DNA from: an uncultured Actinomyces sp.
GTDB lineage: Bacteria; Actinomycetota; Actinomycetes; Actinomycetales; Actinomycetaceae
Length of the DNA stretch: 8,057 bases
Assembly (NCBI GenBank): GCA_938040725.1
Contig: CALHZX010000025.1
Span: forward strand, 1-8,057
Reading direction: 5' to 3'
Shown: one piece after another, positions 1 through 5,782 of the stretch
Position numbering within the stretch: the stretch's first letter is position 1
Layout: every line of letters starts with the position of its first letter
The notes under the pieces: model-generated
The model's database searches: none
Told to the model about the DNA's origin: nothing
Seen by the model: the letters and a program-made list of their open reading frames with translations, nothing else
Program-made: the position numbers and the translations under genes

Positions 1-251
1 CCCAGGAGCGCTACATGGAGGTCACGTCGACCTCGAACTGCACGACGTTCCAGGCGCGCCGCCTCGGCATTCGCGAGCGTCGCGAGGACGGCATGGCCGC
101 GGTCGCCACGCTCAACGGCACGCTGGCCACGACCCGCTGGATCGTCGCCTTCCTGGAGAATCACCAGCGCTCGGATGGCTCGATCTACGTGCCCGAGGCC
201 CTGCGTCCCTACCTGGGGGGACTCGAGGTTCTGAGCCCGGTCGCTCGATGA
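1..251 (+). CDS. serS: Seryl-tRNA synthetase, C-terminal fragment (5' end outside window)
   Basis: This is the 3' end of a class II aminoacyl-tRNA synthetase that charges tRNA(Ser) with serine in the cytoplasm. The reading frame enters at base 3 and ends at TGA 249-251. The visible 80 or so residues match the end of the SerRS catalytic domain: an EVTSTSNCTTFQARR stretch (serine/ATP pocket), then class II motif 3 in LNGTLATTR with its invariant arginine, then the family's closing ENHQ...DGSIYVPEALRPYLGG tail. The stop is where SerRS proteins normally end, so the 3' end looks intact. The stop codon overlaps the start of the next gene (ATGA at 248-251), implying translational coupling with the HAD phosphatase. 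Base composition is host-like. The identification is firm; only the N-terminal tRNA-binding arm and most of the catalytic domain are missing because of the window edge. Confidence 0.95.
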   Translation, partial: QERYMEVTSTSNCTTFQARRLGIRERREDGMAAVATLNGTLATTRWIVAFLENHQRSDGSIYVPEALRPYLGGLEVLSPVAR

Positions 252-1165
252 GCCAAGAGCGCTTCCTGACGGTCCCCTCCACCGGGGAAGCCGCTCGCCC
301 CTTCGAGGTTCTCCTCGACGAGGCCTCGGCCGCCCTGCCCGCCGACTTTCCAACGTCGGCGGGCCAGGTCCTGGTCGCGCTCGACATTGACGGCACGATC
401 CTGACCCCCGCGGGGGCGACCCCGCGCGTCCTGGAGGGGATCCACGGCCTCGCCGCCGCCGGTGCCCACGTGCTCATCGCGTCGGGGCGTGCGCTCGAGG
501 GTGTGATTCCCGTTCTCGATGCCCTGGAGTTCACGGATGGCTGGGCGCTGTGTAATAACGGCGCGACGCTCGTGCGCGTGAGCGGCGGGACGTGCGAGAT
601 CGTCGAGGAGCGCACCTTCGTGCCCGGCCCGATCCTGGAGGAGATAGTCTCGGCCGTGCCCGGCTCGGTGTTCGCGTCGATGCCGCACCCCGACATCCTG
701 CTCTCTGCTCCCTTCCCGAACAACGAGATCGAGGGGAGCGATCACCGCATCGTGTCGATGGAGGAGCTTGCCTCCACGCCCACGCCGAAGATCGTCGTGC
801 GCGCCGCCGACATGGATCGCGAGGAGTTTGATCGGATCCTGGCCTCCCTGGATGTCTCGCGCACCCACGAGGTATTCGTCGGCTGGACGTCCTGGGCGGA
901 CATCGAGCCGCGCGGCGTGACCAAGGCGAGCGGCCTGGAGGCGTTGCGTCAGCGTCTCGGCCTGCCCGCGGGCGAGACCGTCGCCGTCGGGGACGGCACG
1001 AACGACATCGCGATGATCGAGTGGGCCGCCTTCGGCGTCGCCATGGGTGGTGCGTCCGCCGAGGTACGTCGCCACGCAGACCACGTGACGGCCGCCGTCG
1101 AAAACGATGGGGCAGCTGCGGTCATGCACGCGATCATGCGCCGCTGCGGGGTCGCTGGACGCTGA
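248..1165 (+). CDS. Cof-type HAD-IIB family phosphatase
   Basis: This 305-residue protein is a soluble HAD-superfamily phosphohydrolase of the Cof/IIB subclass, which generally dephosphorylates small sugar phosphates or cofactor precursors. All four HAD motifs are present: motif I LDIDGT (nucleophile D46, acid/base D48), motif II in LIASGR (S79), motif III K226 in RGVTKASGL, and motif IV VGDGTNDIAMI (D249, D253), followed by the GVAMGGAS turn typical of Cof proteins. The IIB cap lies between motifs II and III. The first 40 residues before motif I are a nonconserved-looking extension. I kept the ATG at 248 because it overlaps the serS stop and no later ATG or GTG precedes motif I. The substrate cannot be read from sequence. 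Its TGA is one base from the convergent rloB stop. Pairing of serS with a HAD gene is, from memory, common in actinobacteria. Confidence 0.9.
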   Translation: MSQERFLTVPSTGEAARPFEVLLDEASAALPADFPTSAGQVLVALDIDGTILTPAGATPRVLEGIHGLAAAGAHVLIASGRALEGVIPVLDALEFTDGWALCNNGATLVRVSGGTCEIVEERTFVPGPILEEIVSAVPGSVFASMPHPDILLSAPFPNNEIEGSDHRIVSMEELASTPTPKIVVRAADMDREEFDRILASLDVSRTHEVFVGWTSWADIEPRGVTKASGLEALRQRLGLPAGETVAVGDGTNDIAMIEWAAFGVAMGGASAEVRRHADHVTAAVENDGAAAVMHAIMRRCGVAGR

Positions 1166-1166
1166 G

Positions 1167-1742
1167 CTACTTCTTCTTGGGAGGAGCTACCAGCAGATCG
1201 ATGAACCATGGCATAGCAGAGGAAGGATTGGGACCCTTCTTGTTCGGTGCGAGCTCCGACCACGCTTGTTGTGCCCGCTTCACAGCCTCGGGGAAGCTGG
1301 CAATCGGGAACTTTGCGGCGAGATCCTTGTCCCCCGTCAGATTGTTGATGCGCGCGAGCCTGACACATTCGCGTGTTTCCGTATATCCCCGTCTGTCGGT
1401 GGCATGCCACAGCAGCCACAGCTCGAAGCAAGGATTGGTGACGATTGCGTCAACGGCGGTAGAAGACCTGCAGTCCCGCAAAACCTCGTCAAGCTTGTGA
1501 TGCTGATCGACATCGACGATGAGTATCGCCCGATCGAAGTCTCCCCGTTGCTCGGCCTTCTGGTACTCCTTGAATACTCTCGATGGCTCGCCACCAATGG
1601 GTTTGATCGAAAGGGTCGCGTGGCGAGGACGTAGGTGCTGGAGTAAGCACTCAAGGTACTGCTTCTCCGTGACTTTTCCTTCTGTGAAGACTGTATACCG
1701 GGCCTTTACCGGTCGTGCTTCGCGGGGTTTGCGGCTTCCCAT
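1167..1742 (-). CDS. rloB: RloB-like protein, Toprim-type partner of RloA
   Basis: This 191-residue protein resembles the RloB family, first named as a restriction-linked ORF beside type I restriction loci in Campylobacter. Near the N terminus is FTEGKVTEKQY (E21), followed by ILIVDVDQ (D77, D79), which together look like the Glu and Asp-x-Asp metal-binding positions of a Toprim fold. Next is TNPCFELWLLWH (E107), the family's most recognisable motif, and a C-terminal GPNPSSAMPW segment. A lysine-rich tail ends the protein. It has no signal peptide or membrane segment. It starts with ATG six bases after the rloA stop; the weak Shine-Dalgarno GAGAACG sits in the gap, so translation is probably coupled to rloA. 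GC content (about 58 percent in sampled lines) is lower than in the flanks, suggesting transfer. The family call is strong; nuclease activity is inference from the motif layout. Confidence 0.85.
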   Translation of the reverse strand: MGSRKPREARPVKARYTVFTEGKVTEKQYLECLLQHLRPRHATLSIKPIGGEPSRVFKEYQKAEQRGDFDRAILIVDVDQHHKLDEVLRDCRSSTAVDAIVTNPCFELWLLWHATDRRGYTETRECVRLARINNLTGDKDLAAKFPIASFPEAVKRAQQAWSELAPNKKGPNPSSAMPWFIDLLVAPPKKK

Positions 1743-1748
1743 CCGTTC

Positions 1749-3059
1749 TCACGCCCGCTCGTGGGTTTGAGTGTTCAGCAGATTGTGAATCAGTGAGGGG
1801 GCCGTGTAAGGCACGCCGCCAAATCGGCCCTCGAGGTACTGCTTGACGATGTTGCTGCCCTTCTGCAGAGGGAAATCTGCAAGATTGAAGAGTTCACTTG
1901 CTCCATCGGCACCCTTCTCGACGAACCATACCTGCTCGCGTTTGGCTCGGTCTCCGCGTCCGGCGTCCAGGAGGGTCATGTCATGGCTGGTGAAGATGAG
2001 CTGTGCCCCCGTCGTGTTGACCGATGGGTCCTCGAACCAGTCGACGATGAGGCGCGAGAGCTGCGGGTGCAGGCTTGAACCAAGTTCGTCGACGACAAGA
2101 ACGCGGCCTTCGCGAAGAGCATCGACCACGGCTGTCCCCAGGGCAAGCCACGCCATGGTGCCGGTGGATTCGTCGGACTCCCTGAGCTTTCGGCTACCTA
2201 TTCCATGCCGGAAGAGGAGATTGTGCGCAATGAACCTACTGAGATTCTCAGTATCATCGGAGGACTCGCGTGGCGGGCGTTCATCGGCGCTGTCGTCGGT
2301 ATCGCCAGGAGCAGAGTTCAGCATTTGTGTGAACAGTTGAGCTAAGTGAGGGGGGATCGCGCGCTCATCAACCTCAATGTGTGTGATGCCGGTATCCGCA
2401 ATCCGTGCGAGGGCCACCAGGTCATCCAGGCTTCGGTCACGGAGCTGTCGTGCGATGCGATCGAGGCGTTCGCTCACCTCGCGATCTCCGACTCGATAGA
2501 TGTCAAAACCGCGTGTGATTCCCTCCCAGATGGGCTGGACGGTGGGATCGCCGAGTCGAGCGGCGCGCGATAAAGCGAGCTCGCGCGGCGCAACCCGAGG
2601 GATTCCGCTGAGGCCCCTGACGTGCCCGCCCTGGGATCGCCTGTAAATGGTCTTCCATCGTGCGCTGACTTCGCGGAGGGACTCCTCAACAATGCCGTCG
2701 GTAGTGGTCGTGAATCGGTACTCGTAGCGTTGGCCAGCGTGGACGAACTCAAGTTCGAATGTGGCTGGATCCGACATTGTCTGGGTGGTGAGGGCGAATG
2801 GAGCACGAGGGAACTCGGGAAGCTCCAGCCATGATGTTGCAGAGAACTCGATGGCCTCAAGCGTGTAGTGGAGCGCGTCGAGGATGTTTGTTTTTCCGGA
2901 CGCGTTTGCACCGTAGATCCCGTCCACGTGGTGGATGTGCTCAGCCCAGCTGGTGCCCTCAGGTCGTCGGAGAGTCTTGAGGGTGGAGCGTGTCAGGTCG
3001 AGGGTTGCCACTTCGTGAAACGACCGGTGGTTCTCGAACGTGAAGCGTAGGAGATGCAT
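1749..3059 (-). CDS. rloA: RloA-like AAA/OLD-type ATPase
   Basis: This 436-residue ATPase belongs to the SMC/ABC-like AAA proteins found in OLD, PARIS and RloA defence systems. The N-terminal LLRFTFENHRSF strand is the usual opening of these proteins. Walker A is GANASGKT (50-57). A middle region of roughly 150 residues contains an acidic, probably disordered stretch (about 250-275, rich in D, E and S). An ABC-signature-like ESDESTGT (295-301) precedes Walker B LVVDELGSSLHP (D324, E325), and the switch histidine is H359 in IFTSHD. It has no C-terminal Toprim domain, and the separate rloB gene six bases downstream supplies one. The ATG start at 3059 has only a weak GAGA-type ribosome site. The preceding 87-base gap carries an inverted repeat that may control the operon. 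Probable role: sensing and scaffolding in phage defence, inferred from the family. Confidence 0.88.
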   Translation of the reverse strand: MHLLRFTFENHRSFHEVATLDLTRSTLKTLRRPEGTSWAEHIHHVDGIYGANASGKTNILDALHYTLEAIEFSATSWLELPEFPRAPFALTTQTMSDPATFELEFVHAGQRYEYRFTTTTDGIVEESLREVSARWKTIYRRSQGGHVRGLSGIPRVAPRELALSRAARLGDPTVQPIWEGITRGFDIYRVGDREVSERLDRIARQLRDRSLDDLVALARIADTGITHIEVDERAIPPHLAQLFTQMLNSAPGDTDDSADERPPRESSDDTENLSRFIAHNLLFRHGIGSRKLRESDESTGTMAWLALGTAVVDALREGRVLVVDELGSSLHPQLSRLIVDWFEDPSVNTTGAQLIFTSHDMTLLDAGRGDRAKREQVWFVEKGADGASELFNLADFPLQKGSNIVKQYLEGRFGGVPYTAPSLIHNLLNTQTHERA

Positions 3060-3086
3060 AGCGACATGCTATCTCAAAACATCGTA

Positions 3087-3105
3087 TTCGATACAAAATA
3101 TCGAA
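3087..3105. promoter_or_regulatory. Perfect inverted repeat upstream of rloAB (putative operator)
   Basis: TTCGATA, five spacer bases, then TATCGAA form a perfect 7-bp inverted repeat inside the AT-rich gap between the hydrolase stop and the rloA start. It sits 28 to 46 bases upstream of the rloA ATG, where a repressor would overlap a promoter. A TACGAT hexamer (minus strand, 3081-3086) directly next to the repeat could be a -10 element, but no convincing -35 is visible. No regulator gene lies inside the cassette, so the binding protein is unknown. Confidence 0.4.
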
Positions 3106-3146
3106 AAATGCTCGCTCAGTGGGATCAGTTCGGCTGGCGTGGGGCT

Positions 3147-4310
3147 CTAGTGCGCAGGTGAACGCGTCAGCCAGTCGCCCATGATCTCAAAGGCGCGGTG
3201 AGGGTCGCCGATCTGACAGTGCTGGGCCATGCCCGGATCCTGCGCCTCGCGGAACACCTCCACGTCAACGCTGGCCGCGCCCGCAAGAACGCGGCGCACG
3301 TCGGACAGGCGCTCAAAGGGGACGTACTGGTCGGCGTCTCCGGCCATCACCAGGCACGGCTGGCGGATCATGCCTGCCAGGGGATCCATCGTGTACGCCC
3401 CCAGCGCACGCAGGACGTCGCTCGGCTTATCCAGTCCCGTCAGGTGGCGCGCCTGCTGCAGCTTCCACGCGAGGTCCGCGCTGCCATGCGAGGCGATCGA
3501 CATCGCAGCGTCGATCAGCCACGCGGGGCGGGCGTGCTCGACGACCGAAGCTGCGAGGGGACGGAGGAGGGCGGGCAGAGGCATCGTCAGCCCGTCCAGC
3601 AGGCGATACATCATGTCGAAGGCGATCACGCGGATGATGCGCGGGCAGTGGGCGGCCGCGCGCATGACGAGGTAGCCACCGAAGGAGACGCCGAGCGCCG
3701 CAGCACTCTCGATGCCGAAGTAGTCCATCACCGCGTTCGTCGGACGCTCCCACTGCGGCTCGAGCGGCATGCCCGCCAGCACCGTGTGCCCCTGACCCGG
3801 CCCATCGAAGGCGATGATGTCGAAGGGGCGGGTCGGGAAGTGGGACGCGAAGTCGATGATCTCCTCCGCATAGCCGTCGAAGCCGTTCATCATGACGAGC
3901 GTGGTTGGGGTGCCCGCGAGGGCCTGCGCGCGGTCGGTCGGGTCGGCCTCCCATCGCATCGCGGTCAGTTCCCCGTCCCCGTAGGGGATCGTGTGACGGG
4001 TGAGCGCGAGGCCTCGGTGGGCCTCGTCGAAGGAGCTCGACATGGCGTTGATGAAGCGCCGCATGCGCGGGTCGTCCGCGCCAAGGTAGAAGGCCGCGAG
4101 CTCGTAGAGACGCCACGCGGCGTCCTTGTCGCCCTCGGAGGAGAAGCGCTCGGCGAGGCGCTGTGCGAGTTCCGTGATCTGCTTCGTCGTTCGCAGGCGG
4201 GGGAGCGTGGTCGACGCGATCGTCTCCATGCCCGCTCGGTCGAGGATCGGCGCGAAGGTTCGGTTGAGCTGCAGGTCGAATTGGCGATTGCCGGTGTACT
4301 CGGTGAACAT
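3147..4310 (-). CDS. Alpha/beta hydrolase (serine hydrolase, S9/FrsA-like)
   Basis: This 387-residue cytoplasmic serine hydrolase has an N-terminal helical region of about 100 residues followed by an alpha/beta hydrolase core. An MNGFDGYAEE turn (141-150) lies near the oxyanion position. Other core marks are FDGPGQG (169-174), the nucleophile elbow GVSFGG (S209), the acid in AGDADQYVP (D325 or D327), and a catalytic histidine in MAQHCQIG (H364). This layout is seen in 2,6-dihydropseudooxynicotine hydrolase-like and FrsA/DUF1100-like enzymes, which cleave C-C or ester bonds, but the substrate here cannot be deduced. I chose ATG 4310. The frame extends to TTG at 4358, but that adds 16 residues with no ribosome site. 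The gene is divergent from a TetR regulator and is probably its target. GC is host-like. No clear terminator separates it from rloA downstream on the same strand. Confidence 0.82.
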   Translation of the reverse strand: MFTEYTGNRQFDLQLNRTFAPILDRAGMETIASTTLPRLRTTKQITELAQRLAERFSSEGDKDAAWRLYELAAFYLGADDPRMRRFINAMSSSFDEAHRGLALTRHTIPYGDGELTAMRWEADPTDRAQALAGTPTTLVMMNGFDGYAEEIIDFASHFPTRPFDIIAFDGPGQGHTVLAGMPLEPQWERPTNAVMDYFGIESAAALGVSFGGYLVMRAAAHCPRIIRVIAFDMMYRLLDGLTMPLPALLRPLAASVVEHARPAWLIDAAMSIASHGSADLAWKLQQARHLTGLDKPSDVLRALGAYTMDPLAGMIRQPCLVMAGDADQYVPFERLSDVRRVLAGAASVDVEVFREAQDPGMAQHCQIGDPHRAFEIMGDWLTRSPAH

Positions 4311-4371
4311 ATCTCGACCATATCGCCTGCTCCAATAGGGCGGGCCGAACAATAACAAACAGAGTGTTGGT

Positions 4372-4383
4372 TACCGAACGATA
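4372..4383. promoter_or_regulatory. Imperfect palindrome TACCG-AA-CGATA (putative TetR operator)
   Basis: TACCG, two bases, CGATA form an imperfect inverted repeat (one mismatch from CGGTA) in the divergent hydrolase/tetR gap. It closely resembles the perfect ATACCG-GA-CGGTAT site at 5667-5680 in front of the sugar kinase. TetR-family dimers bind such short-spaced palindromes, and the position in the shared promoter region suits an autoregulatory site. Assignment to this TetR is inference. Confidence 0.35.
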
Positions 4384-4393
4384 CGACCGCTAT

Positions 4394-4416
4394 GCTTAGG
4401 ATAAGCCTATTAATAG
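4394..4416. promoter_or_regulatory. Two adjacent palindromes in the hydrolase/tetR divergent region
   Basis: GCTTA-GGA-TAAGC (4394-4406) is followed immediately by the perfect 10-bp palindrome CTATTAATAG (4407-4416). Both lie in the 127-base divergent gap, 21 to 44 bases before the tetR start, in its most AT-rich part. They could be operator half-site pairs or hold the -10 region of tetR; no well-matched -35/-10 pair is evident in either direction. This is an alternative candidate to 4372-4383 for the TetR binding site. Confidence 0.35.
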
Positions 4417-4437
4417 AGGAAAACTGATCGGAGGGGC

Positions 4438-5037
4438 ATGTTCCTGCGTGGCGAGGATAAGCACGGGCGTGAGGCCGAGAAGAACCTGGACCTGCGCATT
4501 CGAAAGACGCGTCGGGCGATCCGTTCCGGCCTCGTCAAGGCGTGCCAGGACAAGCCCTACGCGCACGTGAGTGTCACCGATATCTGCTCCGCGTCGATGG
4601 TGTCGCGCACGACCTTCTACGACCACTACACCGACAAGGACGCGCTGCTGGCCGAGGTCGTGTCTTTCCTTGTCGAAGAGATCACCCCGGCGCTCGAAGG
4701 CCTGTGGTTCGGTGAGGAGCGTGACGCCCGCGCCGTCGCCCGCCACCTCGCCGACGTGTATGCGCGCAACGGCAATGCCCTGAAGACTCTGCTGCCCATC
4801 CGCGTGGGGGGCGAGCGTGACCTGCACGAGCAGCTTTATCGCACGTGCTGTTCGGTATTTACCGATTGGGCGCGTGGTCGCGTAGACGACGAGGTGCTCC
4901 CGCTTGCTTCGGACGTCTACGCCTCGGTCGTCCTCACATTCGTCGAGCGCAGCGCGCAAAAGCCTCTCACGGACAAGGAACTCGCGGCGATTGACCGCGC
5001 CCGAGAGCTCTTCATCGAGGGTTTCGGCCCTCAGTAG
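4438..5037 (+). CDS. TetR/AcrR family transcriptional regulator
   Basis: This 199-residue DNA-binding repressor has a classical TetR N-terminal domain. Helix 1 starts around residue 20 (RIRKTRRAIRSGL). The helix-turn-helix is VSVTDICSASMVSRTTFYDHYTDKDALL (about 45-71), including the family's TTFYDHY recognition motif. The arrangement resembles the DhaS-like branch, where RKTRRAI precedes a short N-terminal helix and the C-terminal ligand domain is short. Residues 75-199 form that all-helical ligand/dimer domain, which gives no hint of the ligand. A GGAGG ribosome site (4430-4434) lies only three bases before the ATG, closer than ideal, but no better in-frame start follows. The gene diverges from the alpha/beta hydrolase and faces the toxin gene tail-to-tail with one base between stops. 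Likely target: its own promoter and the hydrolase. Confidence 0.88.
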   Translation: MFLRGEDKHGREAEKNLDLRIRKTRRAIRSGLVKACQDKPYAHVSVTDICSASMVSRTTFYDHYTDKDALLAEVVSFLVEEITPALEGLWFGEERDARAVARHLADVYARNGNALKTLLPIRVGGERDLHEQLYRTCCSVFTDWARGRVDDEVLPLASDVYASVVLTFVERSAQKPLTDKELAAIDRARELFIEGFGPQ

Positions 5038-5038
5038 G

Positions 5039-5302
5039 TCAGCGGTAGATGCGTGACTGGTGATCGATGTTGATGGCGAGGATCAGTAACTCATCATCTT
5101 CGATGGAAGCAACGATCCGATAGTTGCCGACACGGTATCGCCAAAAGCCTGCCAGGTTGCCGGTCAGTCCCTTTCCTCGCGAGCGGGGATCCTCGCCGCT
5201 CGCAGTCTCGCGGAGGTAATCGATGATACGGCGTGCGGTTGGCTTATCGAGCTTACTGAGCTGTTTGAGTGCACGTGGTGACAGCTCAGCCCTCCAGGCC
5301 AA
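5039..5302 (-). CDS. relE: RelE/ParE-family toxin
   Basis: This 87-residue basic protein has the RelE-like fold pattern of type II toxins, most of which cleave mRNA at the ribosomal A site. An N-terminal LSPRALKQLSKLDKPTARRI helix pair is followed by GKGLTGNLAGFWRYRVGNYRI (K44, R55, R57, R62), the family's core. The last strand ends in INIDHQSRIYR (H81, R84, Y86), matching the RelE-type C-terminal catalytic region. The start is TTG at 5302: an in-frame stop sits three codons upstream and no ATG occurs near the N terminus. It overlaps the antitoxin gene by 17 bases, so it is probably translated by coupling at a low rate, which keeps toxin below antitoxin. Local GC is visibly lower than in the flanks, consistent with transfer. 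Target specificity (ribosome versus gyrase) is not certain from sequence. Confidence 0.87.
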   Translation of the reverse strand: MAWRAELSPRALKQLSKLDKPTARRIIDYLRETASGEDPRSRGKGLTGNLAGFWRYRVGNYRIVASIEDDELLILAINIDHQSRIYR

Positions 5303-5528
5303 GGGTCTTCACCGCCTCGTCAAGGCTCACTGATGCGGTCCGGCCGCTGCGAATGTCCTCGAGTTCCGCCTGCAGTGAGTAGGCCAGCTCAATCTCTTCG
5401 AGCGCTGACTCGATGGCACGATTCATGTAGAACGACTTGGTGCGTCCCGTGCGCTCAGCGAGGGCCGTGAGGCGGGCGTCGATCTCGGGATCGAGCTTGA
5501 CGGAGCGTGCAACCCGTGCCGTAGACAT
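5286..5528 (-). CDS. relB: RelB-like ribbon-helix-helix antitoxin
   Basis: This 80-residue protein is the antitoxin partner of the RelE-type toxin. Residues 5-45 form a ribbon-helix-helix DNA-binding domain: a short beta strand (RVARSVKLD), then helices around PEIDARLTALAERTGR and KSFYMNRAIESALEE. The C-terminal part (50-80) is acidic and ends in SLDEAVKTLGLE, the segment that usually wraps and blocks a RelE toxin. The ATG at 5528 has a strong GAGGAGG ribosome site (5533-5539) four bases upstream, in contrast with the weak TTG start of the toxin. It is first in the operon and probably represses it through the palindrome just upstream. The symbol relB is used by family resemblance; CopG/RHH antitoxin is the broader name. 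Confidence 0.87.
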   Translation of the reverse strand: MSTARVARSVKLDPEIDARLTALAERTGRTKSFYMNRAIESALEEIELAYSLQAELEDIRSGRTASVSLDEAVKTLGLEG

Positions 5529-5545
5529 GTGTCCTCCTCAAAAGT

Positions 5546-5561
5546 GACTACGCGTAGTCTA
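5546..5561 (-). promoter_or_regulatory. Toxin-antitoxin promoter -10 and operator palindrome
   Basis: GACTACGCGTAGTC (5546-5559) is a perfect 14-bp palindrome seven bases upstream of the antitoxin ribosome site. The minus-strand hexamer TAGACT (5556-5561) fits an actinobacterial -10 and overlaps the palindrome. Binding of the ribbon-helix-helix antitoxin there would block transcription, the standard autoregulation of such operons. No clear -35 is visible. Confidence 0.6.
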
Positions 5562-5620
5562 CCGCTCTTTGGAAATAGTTGGAAGAGTGTGTAATGCGTG
5601 ATGAGTCGGGAAGTAAATGC

Positions 5621-5649
5621 TTGTCGACATGCTATCGTCGCCCGATAAT
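5621..5649 (+). promoter_or_regulatory. Sigma70-type promoter for the FGGY kinase gene
   Basis: TTGTCG (5621-5626) and GATAAT (5644-5649) are separated by 17 bases and match the consensus at 4 of 6 and 5 of 6 positions. Transcription would start near 5656, leaving a leader of about 125 bases before the kinase ATG at 5783. This is the best-looking -35/-10 pair in the window. Two operator-like sequences lie just downstream. Confidence 0.6.
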
Positions 5650-5666
5650 CTGCGATCGAGATACTA

Positions 5667-5680
5667 ATACCGGACGGTAT
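5667..5680. promoter_or_regulatory. Perfect palindrome ATACCG-GA-CGGTAT (putative operator)
   Basis: A perfect 6-bp inverted repeat with a two-base centre lies about 10 bases past the predicted transcription start of the kinase gene, a place where a bound repressor would block the polymerase. It overlaps a second inverted repeat, CGGAC-GGTAT-GTCCG (5671-5685), that cannot form at the same time. The spacing and sequence resemble TetR-family operators and the imperfect site at 4372-4383. Confidence 0.45.
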
Positions 5681-5724
5681 GTCCGATAAAGGCGTGTGCG
5701 TCCCTGTCGCTACCTACGCGAAAG

Positions 5725-5738
5725 TGTTACCGTTAGCG
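5725..5738. promoter_or_regulatory. LacI/cre-like site in kinase leader
   Basis: TGTTACCGTTAGCG matches seven of the eight fixed positions of the LacI-family pattern TGNNANCGNTNNCA (last base differs). It lies in the leader of a sugar kinase gene, where a LacI-type sugar repressor or catabolite control would be reasonable. A single near-match of this length can arise by chance, so this is tentative. Confidence 0.25.
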
Positions 5739-5782
5739 CATTCCGGGCCACGGCCTCGTCAATGAAGACCCAAGGAGCACTC

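Noticed and set aside
209..1129. Open frame of 306 codons on the - strand
   Set aside because: It is antisense to the HAD phosphatase, which carries all four family motifs; the antisense frame has none.
1158..1170. Target-site duplication or att-like repeat flanking the accessory block
   Set aside because: Only a trivial CGCTGA match exists between the HAD end and the kinase end; no duplication of useful length was found.
3062..3073. 12-base repeat CGACATGCTATC shared with 5625-5636
   Set aside because: A window of 8 kb is expected to hold about one or two chance 12-base matches, and the two copies sit at different positions relative to their genes.
3106..3146. Possible terminator for the hydrolase gene (T-run on the - strand near 3104-3108)
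   Set aside because: No GC-rich stem precedes the T-run, so an intrinsic terminator is not supported; read-through into rloA is possible.
3198..4355. Open frame of 385 codons on the + strand
   Set aside because: It is antisense to the alpha/beta hydrolase, whose catalytic triad motifs are clear; the + frame shows only Arg/Val/Glu-rich low-information sequence.
4311..4358. N-terminal extension of the hydrolase to TTG 4358
   Set aside because: There is no ribosome site, the start codon is weak, and the extension would consume the divergent promoter region.
5594..5689. 31-codon ORF in the kinase promoter region
   Set aside because: It spans the predicted -35, -10 and operator, so it could not be translated from the kinase transcript, and it has no recognisable features.
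5696..5782. N-terminal extension of the FGGY kinase upstream of 5783
   Set aside because: The extra 29 residues have no family similarity, and AAGGAG at 5772-5777 clearly marks ATG 5783.
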